Positions 1-8,622 of a stretch of DNA of 37,564 nt are shown here, in pieces (position 1 is the first letter of the stretch; each line of letters opens with the position of its first letter). Where the stretch lies: positions 1-37,564 of the forward strand of contig JAFWPB010000006.1 of assembly GCA_017545245.1 (NCBI GenBank). Reading direction: 5' to 3'. The notes under the pieces are model-generated. The model had not been told where the DNA came from and searched no databases. It saw only the letters and a program-made list of their open reading frames with translations. Position numbers and translations under genes: made by a program. This DNA is from Clostridiales bacterium. GTDB taxonomy: Bacteria > Bacillota > Clostridia > Saccharofermentanales > Saccharofermentanaceae.

Positions 1-771
1 ACGCCGACTCCTACGAAAAAAGCTACAGTAACACCTACAAAGAAAGCAACAGTTACTCCTACCAAGAAAGCTACGGTGACACCAACGAAAAAGGCAACGG
101 TCACCCCAACAAAGGATCCGACCAAGACGCCATCAAAAACTCCGACAAAGAAGGTCACGCCGGAACCGACTGTGAAAGTCTCCGCGCCGACGAATGTTTC
201 GGCTAAAGCTTCTTCACCATCGACAGTGGATATTTCCTGGACGCCGGCGGAAGGTACGGACTTCGTGCAGGTCTGGAGAGCAGATAAGAAAGATGCGGAG
301 CAGAGTGACTATGTTCTTCTTGGAACCTACTATGCATCTGACGGAAAATCCGTATCCAAGTCACTCATTCCGAACAGGACTTACTATTACAAACTCAGAA
401 GTTATAAGAAGACAAGTGACGGAAAGAAGATCTTCTCAGGATATAGCAGCGTCGTAAGTGCCAAACCGAAGGTTGATACACCGACTGGCCTGAAAGTCAC
501 GGCTACAACAAGCAGTTCCATCAGCCTGAGCTGGAATAAGGTCAAGGGAAGCAGCATCTTCTACGAAGTATGGAGACTGGAAGATCCGAACAACACACCA
601 GGCGTCTGCCTCGGAAGATATGAGGGTACAGAGAAGACCAGCACAAACCTGAAGTCGAATACTACTTACTACTATCGGGTACGAGCCTACTATTACTACA
701 AAGATGCAAACGGTCAGGCACACCGGGTATATGGCGGTTACTGTTCGCTCGTTTCGGCCAAAACGAAGTAA
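1..771 (+). CDS. C-terminal part of a secreted FN3-repeat surface protein (5' end outside window)
   Basis: The reading frame is open from base 1, so the gene is cut by the window edge and the first ATG at 76 is not its start. Visible are several T-P-T-K-K-A/V repeats (residues 1 to about 50), a flexible Thr/Pro/Lys spacer, then two fibronectin type III-like domains of about 95 residues each. The first begins near the S-A-P-T-N-V segment, the second near T-P-T-G-L-K-V. The same spacer-plus-two-FN3 cassette ends the proteins at 3566-7252 and 13301-15556. The family role is probably cell-surface adhesion or matrix binding. No LPxTG or SLH anchor is visible at the C-terminus. Function is inferred from domain type only. 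Confidence 0.85.
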   Translation, partial: TPTPTKKATVTPTKKATVTPTKKATVTPTKKATVTPTKDPTKTPSKTPTKKVTPEPTVKVSAPTNVSAKASSPSTVDISWTPAEGTDFVQVWRADKKDAEQSDYVLLGTYYASDGKSVSKSLIPNRTYYYKLRSYKKTSDGKKIFSGYSSVVSAKPKVDTPTGLKVTATTSSSISLSWNKVKGSSIFYEVWRLEDPNNTPGVCLGRYEGTEKTSTNLKSNTTYYYRVRAYYYYKDANGQAHRVYGGYCSLVSAKTK

Positions 772-835
772 ACCACGAAGCAAAGAATGCAGGTGCCGCC
801 TTTATGCATATGAAAGAGGGGATTTCGGATTTCTA

Positions 836-844
836 TGGTATAAT
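836..844 (+). promoter_or_regulatory. Extended -10 promoter upstream of the small ORF and gtrA-like gene
   Basis: TGG-TATAAT (TATAAT at 839-844) is a perfect extended -10 element 37 bases before the ATG at 881. No good -35 is seen, as expected for a TGn-type promoter. The same TGG-TATAAT form recurs upstream of other genes in the window. Confidence 0.6.
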
Positions 845-880
845 CCTTGTGGTGTAGATTGTTTTTGGGGAGTGTGGAAA

Positions 881-979
881 ATGAAAGTTGCTAATCTGAT
901 CCTGACGATCATCACGACGATCCTGATGGTGATTTCAGCGATCACTGATAAACCGAACACACAAGTTAATGCGCGCTGA
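881..979 (+). CDS. Possible 32-residue single-membrane-helix peptide
   Basis: ATG at 881 opens a 32-codon frame. It encodes a hydrophobic segment (Leu/Ile/Thr-rich, residues about 4-22) followed by a short polar tail ending in V-N-A-R. It begins 37 bases after a perfect -10 and stops 12 bases before the GtrA-like gene, so it would be the first gene of that transcript. The ribosome binding site is weak (GTGGAAA). It could be a small membrane protein accompanying the GtrA protein, or merely a leader region. No family is recognised. Confidence 0.4.
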   Translation: MKVANLILTIITTILMVISAITDKPNTQVNAR

Positions 980-991
980 AAAGGAACGGCG

Positions 992-1495
992 ATGAGCGTA
1001 ATCGAGAATCTGATCAACAAAATAGCGAGACTGATCCTGCGGCCTTTCCCGAAGTTCCGTGACAACGAGGAGGTTTGCCATTCTCTTGCGCAGTTTATCA
1101 AGTTTGGAATCGTGGGTGTCAGTAACTCGATCGTTTCCTATGTCGTGTACACGGTGACGCTGCTGTTGCTCCGTAAGTTTGACCTGTGTGCCGGATACGA
1201 CTATTACGTGGCGCAGGTTTCGCAGTTCATCCTGAGTGTGCTTTGGGCATTCTACTGGAATAATAAGTATGTCTTCCGGCAACAGAAGGGCGAGAAGAAG
1301 CGTTCTGTGCCAAAAGCACTGCTGAAGACTTACATTACGTATTCTTTTTCAGGGCTTTTCCTGAGCAGCATCTTACTTGCTTTGTGGGTCGATGTGCTGC
1401 ATATTTCTGAGTTTGTGGCGCCAATCATCAATATCATTATCTGCCTGCCGGTCAATTTCCTGATCAACAAGTTCTGGGCGTTTAAGGATGAATAA
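992..1495 (+). CDS. GtrA family membrane protein
   Basis: This 167-residue integral membrane protein has four predicted hydrophobic helices and the family hallmarks F-x-K-F-G-I-V-G near residue 39 and a closing N-F-L-I-N-K-F-W-A-F. GtrA-like proteins are thought to move polyprenyl-phosphate-linked sugars across the membrane for glycosylation of teichoic acids, O-antigen or surface proteins. Its length is typical. The start at 992 is supported by AAGGAA seven bases upstream. It may supply sugar donors for the glycosylation of the many Thr/Ser/Pro-rich surface proteins around it, which is inference. One copy of the AAGTGCTTTT-type word lies antisense in it at 1311-1320. Confidence 0.9.
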   Translation: MSVIENLINKIARLILRPFPKFRDNEEVCHSLAQFIKFGIVGVSNSIVSYVVYTVTLLLLRKFDLCAGYDYYVAQVSQFILSVLWAFYWNNKYVFRQQKGEKKRSVPKALLKTYITYSFSGLFLSSILLALWVDVLHISEFVAPIINIIICLPVNFLINKFWAFKDE

Positions 1496-1580
1496 GTGTA
1501 TACTATGAATATGGGACAGGCACTGGAAGAAGGATGTAGTGCTTTTGCTGGGGACATAGGCGTTGAGGAGGGTATAGCGT

Positions 1581-3107
1581 ATGCCATCTGATCATAGTTC
1601 AAGTTCACATTCAAGTTCGAGTTTTAGTTCGGATTCGAGTTCGAGTTTTAGTTCTTTTTCGGGCAGTTCGCATTCATACTCGAGTCACAGCAGTAATGAT
1701 TACGATTATTCGGATTTTAGAAATGAGAAGAATCAGACGCATGTGAAGCAAGTCGCGCAGTATTCGATGCCGCCGGAAAAATACAGGTCGAACCAGCCGC
1801 CGGCGTTCAGTAGTTCCGGTTCATATCTGGATTCTTTGATCCGGAGTGACAGACATGATTATGTGTATCTTCCAGAAGATTACGAGGACAAGAGTTCGGG
1901 GAAGCTCTTCAAGTGCGGTTATTACGATGAGAGGGGCATATACTATAAGCGGATCATTATTGAGACGGGGAACATGTATGAGACGCGCGCGACCTGTCGT
2001 TTCTGTGGGACACAGATCAAGTTGAAGTGGGAAAAAGGCGCGCTTCCGTCATGTCCGAATTGTGGTGCGGCGCTGCAAGAGGTGCTGGAGGATTCCAAGA
2101 TTGAGAAGGCACTGAATAAGGTTCGGCAACAGATTCTTGTTCCTACTAAAGAAGATGAGGAGTCTTTTCACTATTTGAATGGACAGCGTGTCCGGAATGC
2201 AAATGTGCCATCGATGCAGAACTATGTTTATGGTAGTGAACCACGCTCCTTTCACTTAGGGTGGTTAGAAGTAATTCCTTATGTCGGTCTGCTTGTTCTC
2301 GTCCTTGCTGTTGCCGGTTTTTTTACGTTCTGCGATTTTAAAAAGATAGAAAGAAACAGCGGCGACCATACATGGTCTTCAGAACAACTGGCGGAGTATT
2401 ATGAACGTATGAAGACGGCGACGATTACGTCTACTCCAACGCCTTCTCCAAAAGCAACACCGATTCCCGGCTATATGATCAAGTTTGTCGCGCCGAGTGA
2501 TTTTTCGGATACGATCTATGTAGACGCCATCGGAAGAAAGTGTCCTTGGGATAGTTCCGGAAACTACTATGACAGCGTTACAGATTGCTATTTCTGGCTG
2601 AATACGAACGTATATCCGGCGATCTGGCAGTATTGGTACGAAGGCATTTCATCTGACTTTGGAAACTTTGGATGGATGGAGTACGATTTCAATGAGAACC
2701 AATGGTATATCGAAGAAAGCAAGGGAAAATGGATCGTGCTGCCTGACAAATACGATCAGTCGAAACTATGGCACATGACTTTTTCGGATGACGGAAGATA
2801 CAAGGGATATGACAGTATCTATGTTTACGAGATAGATAGAGTGTGTAAGTATATTGAAAGTGAGAAGAACTACTACGATCCTGTAACGAAATGCCATTTC
2901 TACTATGACACTTATACCTCCAGCGGTACATGGTGTTTCTGGTTCGAAGACTTAGATGGAGAAGCAGGCGAAAGATGGTTGAAATACGATGTAGAGGAGA
3001 AAAGCTGGTACTGTGAAAACGGAGTTAACTGGTGTGAGCTCGACCAAACCACCTATGATATGTCCGGGTATTGGCATATTGAGAAAGATCCCATTGAAAA
3101 AGAATAG
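1581..3107 (+). CDS. Serine-rich zinc-ribbon protein with one membrane helix and two extracytoplasmic repeats
   Basis: This is a 508-residue protein with no recognised full-length family. Residues 4-38 are almost pure Ser with His/Phe/Asp. A four-cysteine zinc ribbon follows (C139-x-x-C142 and C158-x-x-C161). One membrane helix lies at about residues 229-252. A short T-P-T-P-S-P spacer leads into two similar repeats of about 95 residues, rich in Trp, Tyr and Cys (around 300-400 and 405-500). The topology is probably zinc ribbon inside, repeats outside, as there is no signal peptide. GGAGG a few bases before the ATG supports the start. Zinc-ribbon/TM/variable-ectodomain proteins occur widely in Clostridia as possible sensors. 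The Ser-rich head and duplicated ectodomain are unusual. Confidence 0.8.
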   Translation: MPSDHSSSSHSSSSFSSDSSSSFSSFSGSSHSYSSHSSNDYDYSDFRNEKNQTHVKQVAQYSMPPEKYRSNQPPAFSSSGSYLDSLIRSDRHDYVYLPEDYEDKSSGKLFKCGYYDERGIYYKRIIIETGNMYETRATCRFCGTQIKLKWEKGALPSCPNCGAALQEVLEDSKIEKALNKVRQQILVPTKEDEESFHYLNGQRVRNANVPSMQNYVYGSEPRSFHLGWLEVIPYVGLLVLVLAVAGFFTFCDFKKIERNSGDHTWSSEQLAEYYERMKTATITSTPTPSPKATPIPGYMIKFVAPSDFSDTIYVDAIGRKCPWDSSGNYYDSVTDCYFWLNTNVYPAIWQYWYEGISSDFGNFGWMEYDFNENQWYIEESKGKWIVLPDKYDQSKLWHMTFSDDGRYKGYDSIYVYEIDRVCKYIESEKNYYDPVTKCHFYYDTYTSSGTWCFWFEDLDGEAGERWLKYDVEEKSWYCENGVNWCELDQTTYDMSGYWHIEKDPIEKE

Positions 3108-3151
3108 GATTTATCTCACAACGAGAGGATCAGTGATATAAAGAATGAGGG

Positions 3152-3200
3152 GTGTCTCATAGTGATTCTTCATCACTTTTGAGACACTCTTTTGCTTTTG
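3152..3200 (+). terminator. Rho-independent terminator after the zinc-ribbon protein gene
   Basis: GTGTCTCA (3152-3159) pairs with TGAGACAC (3180-3187). The stem is extended by AGTGAT/ATCACT and followed by TCTTTTGCTTTT. It lies 45 bases past the stop at 3107. Confidence 0.75.
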
Positions 3201-3247
3201 TTCTAAGATTGGCTTTGAGAGTCAGTTTTTTTCCCTGAAAAAGAGCA

Positions 3248-3422
3248 TTACCGCCAAAATGCTGAAAATGGGAAAAATGGCGGTAATTTCTGCCACTTTT
3301 GAAGAGATTTTTTTGACATTTACCGCCCTAAAAGCACTTTGCCTTGAGTTTGGCGGTAATGAGGCTTGAATTGTCAAAGATTTTACCGCCATATAGCAAG
3401 TTTTCATGCGTTTTGGCGGTAA
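3248..3422. repeat. Array of three TTACCGCC/GGCGGTAA inverted-repeat units
   Basis: Three inverted pairs of TTACCGCC and GGCGGTAA stand in a row: 3248-3255/3279-3286, 3320-3327/3352-3359 and 3383-3390/3415-3422. The loops are nearly identical in length (23, 24, 24 bases) but different in sequence, and unit starts are 72 and 63 bases apart. The loop of unit 2 carries an AAAAGCACTT word (3330-3339). Conserved arms with unrelated loops suggest a DNA- or RNA-level repeat rather than coding sequence. The rest of the 3108-3565 gap holds the flanking terminators and no credible gene. Confidence 0.8.
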
Positions 3423-3486
3423 TGACCCTCTGAGCGATATGAAAGAAAAGGGTGTAGGATGCCACCATTAGGCATATGAAAGAGAG

Positions 3487-3523
3487 GGTGCCTCTCCGTG
3501 AATGAAATCACTTTTGAGACACC
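3487..3523 (-). terminator. Likely terminator of the LRR/FN3 gene (minus strand)
   Basis: GGTGCCTC and GAGACACC pair across 3487-3523, about 45 bases beyond the stop of the minus-strand gene. The arm ATCACTTTTGAGACAC (3507-3522) is identical to bases 3172-3187 of the terminator on the other side of the gap, so the two terminators share a sequence module. The U-tract on the minus strand is weak. Confidence 0.5.
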
Positions 3524-3565
3524 CCCCCTTAGTTCGTTTCTTGTGTTGTTCTGACGAGAGAGATG

Positions 3566-6500
3566 TTATCCCTGCGTTTTGCCGGAGACGATCGTGGTGT
3601 AGTTTCCATAGATACGGTGGAGAGTGTTGCTCTCGTCGTAGTAATAATAGTAAGCGCGGACACGATAGTAGTAGGTGGTGCCGGGCTTGAGGCTCGTGCT
3701 TGTCTTGCTTGTTTCAGTGTATCTGCCGAGGCAGGCGCCTGGTGTGTTGTTCGGATCGTCAAGTCTCCAGACTTCGTAGTTGATGTTAGTGCCGGCGACT
3801 TTGCTCCAGGACAAACTGATGGATGAGCTTGTTGTACCGGTTACCTTCAGGTTGGTCGGTGTGCCAACTTTCGGTGTGGCGCTGACAACAGTGCTGTATC
3901 CGGAATAGACGTTCGTGCCATTGCTGAGTTTCTTGTAACTTCTGAGCTTGTAATAATACGTCGTATTCGGAAGCAGTGACTTGGATACTGATTTTCCATC
4001 TGCAGCCGCGTATGTGCCAAGGAGCACATAGTCACTCTGTTCAGCATTTGCCTTCGATGCTCTCCAGACTTGTACGAAGTCGGTTCCAGCTGCAGGAGTC
4101 CAGGTGATATCTACAGTCGTCGGCGAAGAGGCTTTAGCGGAGACGTTCGTCGGCGCGGAGACAGCCGATGTCGGAGTTGGTGTCGCCTTCTTCGTCGGAG
4201 TCGGCGTGGCCTTCTTCGTCGGAGTCGGTGTTGCCTTCTTCGTCGGAGTTGGTGTCGCCTTCTTTGTCGGAGTTGGTGTTACCTTCTTCGTCGGAGTCGG
4301 CGTGGCCTTCTTCGTCGGAGTCGGTGTTGCCTTCTTCGTCGGAGTTGGTGTTACCTTCTTCGTCGGAGTCGGCGTTGCCTTCTTCGTCGGAGTCGGTGTT
4401 GCCTTCTTGGTCGGAGTAGGTGTTACCTTCTTCGTAGGAGTTGGCGTGGCCTTCTTCGTAGGAGTTGGCGTGGCCTTCTTCGTTGGTGTAGGCGTAGCCG
4501 GTTTCTTGGTTGGAGTCGGCGTGGCTTCCGGGAAGGATAAAGTTGCCCCAATCAGTTTGGTGGTTCTGTCGAACGAGAGCTTTCTATAGTCGGACGACGA
4601 CGCGCTGTAGTAATACTTACCATCGTCACTCTTTTGTAACGTTGCAGAGGAGATGAAGTAGATGAGACTATCGCTGCAATTGGAAACGTCCAGAGACTCG
4701 AGATTATTGTGGTGAGTAAGTAAGGTTGTGATCGTCTTCGAGGTGCCGATATTCAAACTTGTCAGTTTGTTATCAGAACAATCGAGAGTCTGAAGAGCAG
4801 TATTCTTGCTTACATCCAGACTGGTCAGCTGGTTTACGCTGCAGTTGATTTCTTTTAGTGCCGTGTTTGTGCCCACGCTTAATCCTGTTAAAAGATTGTT
4901 GTTGCACGTTAGTGTCTGAAGGTTCTTGTTTGCGGCAAGAGAGAGGCTCTTCAGTTTGTTGTTTGAACAATCTAATTTTTCCAGGTTCGGGTTCTTACTT
5001 AAATCAATAGAGGTAAGATTATTGTCGTTACATCTTAATTCCGTCAGGCTTGTAAAGAACTCGATTCCTTGCAGAGATGAGATTCCTGCTCCTGATACAT
5101 TCAAATAAGTTCTTTCCGATGCGTTAACGAGCAGTCCTTCATAACTCGAGTTGGATTGAAGAACATTCCGGAATGCTTTGTCCGGGAAATTCGTTTCGTT
5201 GATCCTTACTCCATCGGACCATTGAGGATAGAAAGCATACGAATTACTGGGAACAGTTCCGTGCTCTGGCTCACTTGTCAGATTATTGAATCTGCAATGA
5301 AGTGTACGAAGAGAAGTACAACCGCTTGTTTTCAAAGAGGTAAGTTCATTGTAGTCACATAAAATGGTATTCAGCTTTGTGTGATTTCTCAAATCCAAAG
5401 AAGGAATCATGTTATTTTGACACCAGAGATTTTCCAGTCCTGTGTTCTTGCTGAGATCCAGTTTTGTTAGTTTGTTGTCGTTACACATTAGGGAAGAAAG
5501 ATTTACACTAGCGCTCACATTCAGACTCGTCAGATTATTGCCAGTAACATCCACCCTATCCAAAGCAGTAAGACCGGATAGATTCAAAGAAGACAATTCA
5601 TTACTGTATGCCCACAAAACCTGAAGAGATGTGCACTCACGAAGATCCAGACTCGTCAGTTTGTTTGATTCGCAAGAAAGACCTGTCATAGCAGTTGCAG
5701 GACCGACCTTCAGAGAAGTTAATTCGTTGTTTGAACAATGCAGGCTTTTTAATTTAGAACTGGAGACGGACAGAGAAGATAATTTGTTATGATCGCAACT
5801 CAAATCTTCAAGCACTGTGCATTTGCTGAGATTAAGCGAAGTAAGATTATTATGGGAAGCCCAGATCTGTTTCAGCTTGGGAAAGTTTCGAAGATCCATA
5901 CTTATCAGTTGATTATAGTCAAGACGGAGCGTCTCAAGATTGTTCGTTGCAGGAAGCTTGAGGGTCGTCAACTGATTATTGCTGCAATACAGATAATTGA
6001 GCGCGGTGCAAGAACTAAAATCCAGACTCTTTAACTGATTATCCTCACACATAACAAAATCAAGAACAGAACTATTTACGATGAGAGTTTTCAGCTTGCT
6101 TTCCTGGCATCTTAGGGTTTCCAGCTTTGTATTTTTGCTTAGATCCAGATTTGTCAGTTCAGTATTGTTGCAATATAATGCATTCAGTTCAGTACTCTTT
6201 TCAACATTTATTTCCTTTAGAGGATTGTTACTACAAGACAAATCTTTCAGAGAAGGACAGTTGGATACATCCAAAGAGGTCAATGAATTGTATTCGCATG
6301 AAAGTTCTGTAAGATTTTGAAAGCCAGAGACATTCAATTTTTCAATTTTATTATACCAACATTTTATTGTCTTGAGCTTGCGATTGTTCGACAAGTCAAG
6401 TTCGGAAAGCTCGTTCGAGCTACAAATAAGAGTAACCAGTTCTTTATTGTTAGAAAGATCCAACTTACCCATCAAGCCGATCGAATTAGAACTACAATCC

Positions 6501-7252
6501 AGATAAGTCAAAGCCGGATTGTTTTTCAAATCGAGGATGATACAATTGTTGCTACCGCAATAAAGTGTTTTAAGTTTAGTATTTTTAGAAACGCTTACCG
6601 AATTGAAACCGCAGCCTTCACAATGTAAAACCTCCAGATTGGTAGCGTAGGTAAGATCAGGCATATTATCTAACGGATTAGATGAGATGTTCAGGCTGAT
6701 CAAAGAACTGTTTGCATTCATAAACAGCCTATTAAGTTGGTTACGACTGCAATTGAGATCTTGTATTGGTGTGCCATCTGCCAAGATCACTTCGGTGAGT
6801 TGGTTGTTGTAACACCATACTGTCGTGAGTGCTTTATTGTACTGCAGATCCAATGTTGTCAGCTGGTTTCTCTCGCAACGCAGTTCTATTAACTTGGTAT
6901 TCTTGCTTAGATTCAATGTGGTCAGCTTATTGCCTCCACAGTACAACCTCTCTAGGTTCGTTAAGCGTTCTACACCTTTCATGGATGTGATAGCTTTATT
7001 TTCAACATTTATATACTTTGCATATTGAATCTCGCTTGCAGAGAGTGTTCCGGATTTATCGTCATCAAAATGCTCCTTGACATATGCCCGTAATGCTGCG
7101 TCTTCAAATGCATTATCGATGTTGACCTCTGCTGCGCGTGCGGAAACGTAATCGGCACGGGATACCCGGCTTGCGATTGCGCTGAATGCAAAAGCACTTG
7201 TGACGGTCACGCCGACAGCAATAATAGTGGATATCAGTTTGCTTTTACCCAT
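3566..7252 (-). CDS. Giant secreted leucine-rich-repeat surface protein with (TPTPTKK)n linker and two FN3 domains
   Basis: This 1228-residue protein begins with a signal peptide (K-rich start, hydrophobic core, likely cleavage near S-R-A/D). A short D-D-K-S-G-T acidic loop follows (about 60), then a long LRR block of roughly 22-residue repeats of type L-T-x-L-x-L-S-x-N-x-x-L (about 70-665). A second cap-like I-N-E-T-N-F-P-D segment sits near 680, with more LRRs to about 890. A linker of 15 T-P-T-P-T-K-K units (about 909-1031) and two FN3 domains complete it. GGAGGG eight bases before the ATG sets the start. The family role is surface adhesion or host/matrix recognition. The N-F-P-D cap and LRR style match the protein at 25363, and the C-terminal cassette matches those at 1-771 and 13301. 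No covalent anchor signal is visible. Confidence 0.9.
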   Translation of the reverse strand: MGKSKLISTIIAVGVTVTSAFAFSAIASRVSRADYVSARAAEVNIDNAFEDAALRAYVKEHFDDDKSGTLSASEIQYAKYINVENKAITSMKGVERLTNLERLYCGGNKLTTLNLSKNTKLIELRCERNQLTTLDLQYNKALTTVWCYNNQLTEVILADGTPIQDLNCSRNQLNRLFMNANSSLISLNISSNPLDNMPDLTYATNLEVLHCEGCGFNSVSVSKNTKLKTLYCGSNNCIILDLKNNPALTYLDCSSNSIGLMGKLDLSNNKELVTLICSSNELSELDLSNNRKLKTIKCWYNKIEKLNVSGFQNLTELSCEYNSLTSLDVSNCPSLKDLSCSNNPLKEINVEKSTELNALYCNNTELTNLDLSKNTKLETLRCQESKLKTLIVNSSVLDFVMCEDNQLKSLDFSSCTALNYLYCSNNQLTTLKLPATNNLETLRLDYNQLISMDLRNFPKLKQIWASHNNLTSLNLSKCTVLEDLSCDHNKLSSLSVSSSKLKSLHCSNNELTSLKVGPATAMTGLSCESNKLTSLDLRECTSLQVLWAYSNELSSLNLSGLTALDRVDVTGNNLTSLNVSASVNLSSLMCNDNKLTKLDLSKNTGLENLWCQNNMIPSLDLRNHTKLNTILCDYNELTSLKTSGCTSLRTLHCRFNNLTSEPEHGTVPSNSYAFYPQWSDGVRINETNFPDKAFRNVLQSNSSYEGLLVNASERTYLNVSGAGISSLQGIEFFTSLTELRCNDNNLTSIDLSKNPNLEKLDCSNNKLKSLSLAANKNLQTLTCNNNLLTGLSVGTNTALKEINCSVNQLTSLDVSKNTALQTLDCSDNKLTSLNIGTSKTITTLLTHHNNLESLDVSNCSDSLIYFISSATLQKSDDGKYYYSASSSDYRKLSFDRTTKLIGATLSFPEATPTPTKKPATPTPTKKATPTPTKKATPTPTKKVTPTPTKKATPTPTKKATPTPTKKVTPTPTKKATPTPTKKATPTPTKKVTPTPTKKATPTPTKKATPTPTKKATPTPTKKATPTPTSAVSAPTNVSAKASSPTTVDITWTPAAGTDFVQVWRASKANAEQSDYVLLGTYAAADGKSVSKSLLPNTTYYYKLRSYKKLSNGTNVYSGYSTVVSATPKVGTPTNLKVTGTTSSSISLSWSKVAGTNINYEVWRLDDPNNTPGACLGRYTETSKTSTSLKPGTTYYYRVRAYYYYYDESNTLHRIYGNYTTIVSGKTQG
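4160..4525 (-). repeat. 24-bp tandem repeats encoding the TPTPTKK linker
   Basis: Fifteen 8-codon units encode A/V-T-P-T-P-T-K-K. Val-starting units fall at positions 5, 8 and 11, a three-unit (72-bp) higher-order period that suggests block duplication of triplets. A length-variable site of this type can change by slippage or recombination. Confidence 0.9.
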
Positions 7253-7350
7253 GATTAAACCCTCCTATAAAGATTTTTTACCCAGATATCATTATATATC
7301 CGCAAAAGAAACAGTAACAATGTAAAAATTGAGAAATAGACCATGGAAAA

Positions 7351-7360
7351 GTGCTTTTGG
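7351..7360 (+). repeat. Intergenic copy of the AAGTGCTTTTG word
   Basis: GTGCTTTTGG preceded by AA, in the divergent gap between the LRR gene and the nucleotidyltransferase gene. It is one of 27 copies of the GTGCTTTT core in the window; the finding on this word lists all positions. Confidence 0.7.
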
Positions 7361-7410
7361 AAAGAAATGCGGGAAAGAGTGAGGGAGCGGTGTGGAAGGA
7401 GAAGGAATCG

Positions 7411-7419
7411 TGATACAAT
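7411..7419 (+). promoter_or_regulatory. Extended -10 promoter of the nucleotidyltransferase gene
   Basis: TGA-TACAAT (TACAAT at 7414-7419) lies 33 bases before the ATG at 7452. No convincing -35 is seen. Confidence 0.5.
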
Positions 7420-7451
7420 TGGAGTAAAGTTTTGAACGGGATGGTTTTCGT

Positions 7452-8597
7452 ATGCGTTTTGAATCGCCGCTTCTGGATTTTATCAGGGTGTCGCAGTTCG
7501 GGGGAGAGGTGTCTTCTTCGGATGTGGACTGGGATGCGCTCTATTCGGCGGCGAAAGTGCAGGCGGTCCTGGGGATCGTTTCTCCGGTGGTGCCGGAGGA
7601 GGTGAAGAAGACTGACGCAAGGTGGCGGGAGTATTCGTACCGGCAGATGGCGAAATATGCGAGATATATCCATGCCGAGTCTGCGCTCAAAGAACTGCTC
7701 GACGGGGCAGGCGTGAGGTTTGTGATCCTGAAGGGGAATGCGGCGGCGATCTACTATAAAGACCCGGCCAGACGCCAGATGGGCGACATAGACTTCCTGA
7801 CAAGTGATTTTGAAGCGGCACGGAAAGCCATGCTCGAGGCAGGATACAAGCTGGTACATGAGTCGGACCAGTATGCGCGGCACATTGGTTTTGACAAGGA
7901 CGGTGTACTGTTCGAGCTGCACAGATGGTTCAGCCATGAAGAGGCGGATATTGAGCGTTTCCTGACTTCGGGGATGGAGAAGATCGAGATCGGTGTGACG
8001 GAGGGACACGAGTTCCCGATGCTGCCGAAACTGGCCAATGGAATGGTGCTGCTGGATCACATGCGGGCGCACTTGAAGAGCGGGTTGGGGCTACGGCAGA
8101 TCGTCGACTGGATGATGTATGTGCACCGGGAGTTGGACGATGCTTTCTGGAAGGCGGAGTTTGAAGAAGCGGTGCGTGAGGCGGGGCTTCGGAAACTGGC
8201 GGTGACGGCGACGAACATGTGCCAGAGGTATCTGGGGCTTCCGGATGGGATCTCGTGGTGCGAGGAGGCGGATGAGGAACTCGTTGACGACCTTATGGGA
8301 ATCGTGCTTGTATCGGGTAATTTCGGGCACGTGCATGCGCAGGGATCAAAGGTCGATACGGTGACGACGCGGTTCCGGCAGAAAGGCGTGTTCCGTTCTC
8401 TTCAGATGGCAGGCGAGTATAACTGGAAGGCGTATAAGAGGCACCATTATCTAAAGCCTTTTGCGTGGGCGTACCAGATCGGGAGGTATACAAAACAGGG
8501 CCTGAAGGCCGGAAGAAGCGCGCGGGAACTGCGCGGGGATCTGGCGCGAAGCCGGGACCGGAGCAGTGTGCTCGACCGGCTGAAGGATGGAAAGTGA
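7452..8597 (+). CDS. Nucleotidyltransferase family protein (NTP_transf_5-like)
   Basis: This 381-residue protein has the nucleotidyltransferase-fold signature L-K-G-N-A-A (from residue 93) followed by M-G-D112-I-D114-F, the metal-binding D-x-D pair. The L-K-G plus R-x-x-G-D-I-D-x-L pattern is that of the PF14907 group, which is found in many peptide-natural-product clusters beside HprK-like kinases and PqqD proteins, although its substrate is not established. It lies 1.5 kb upstream of just such an operon (10054-13255), with an oppositely oriented toxin-antitoxin pair between them. The ribosome binding site is weak. The assignment is from motifs; the partnership with the downstream operon is inference. 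Confidence 0.8.
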   Translation: MRFESPLLDFIRVSQFGGEVSSSDVDWDALYSAAKVQAVLGIVSPVVPEEVKKTDARWREYSYRQMAKYARYIHAESALKELLDGAGVRFVILKGNAAAIYYKDPARRQMGDIDFLTSDFEAARKAMLEAGYKLVHESDQYARHIGFDKDGVLFELHRWFSHEEADIERFLTSGMEKIEIGVTEGHEFPMLPKLANGMVLLDHMRAHLKSGLGLRQIVDWMMYVHRELDDAFWKAEFEEAVREAGLRKLAVTATNMCQRYLGLPDGISWCEEADEELVDDLMGIVLVSGNFGHVHAQGSKVDTVTTRFRQKGVFRSLQMAGEYNWKAYKRHHYLKPFAWAYQIGRYTKQGLKAGRSARELRGDLARSRDRSSVLDRLKDGK

Positions 8598-8622
8598 TGG
8601 GACGCGGTGATTTGCGGCGGCG

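Noticed and set aside
4160..4525. CRISPR-like regular repeats
   Set aside because: The 24-bp period is continuous with no spacers and is in frame with a coding linker.
4070..4589. Arg/Ser or Val/Gly/Phe repeat frames on the plus strand
   Set aside because: They mirror the TPTPTKK repeat DNA of the minus-strand gene.
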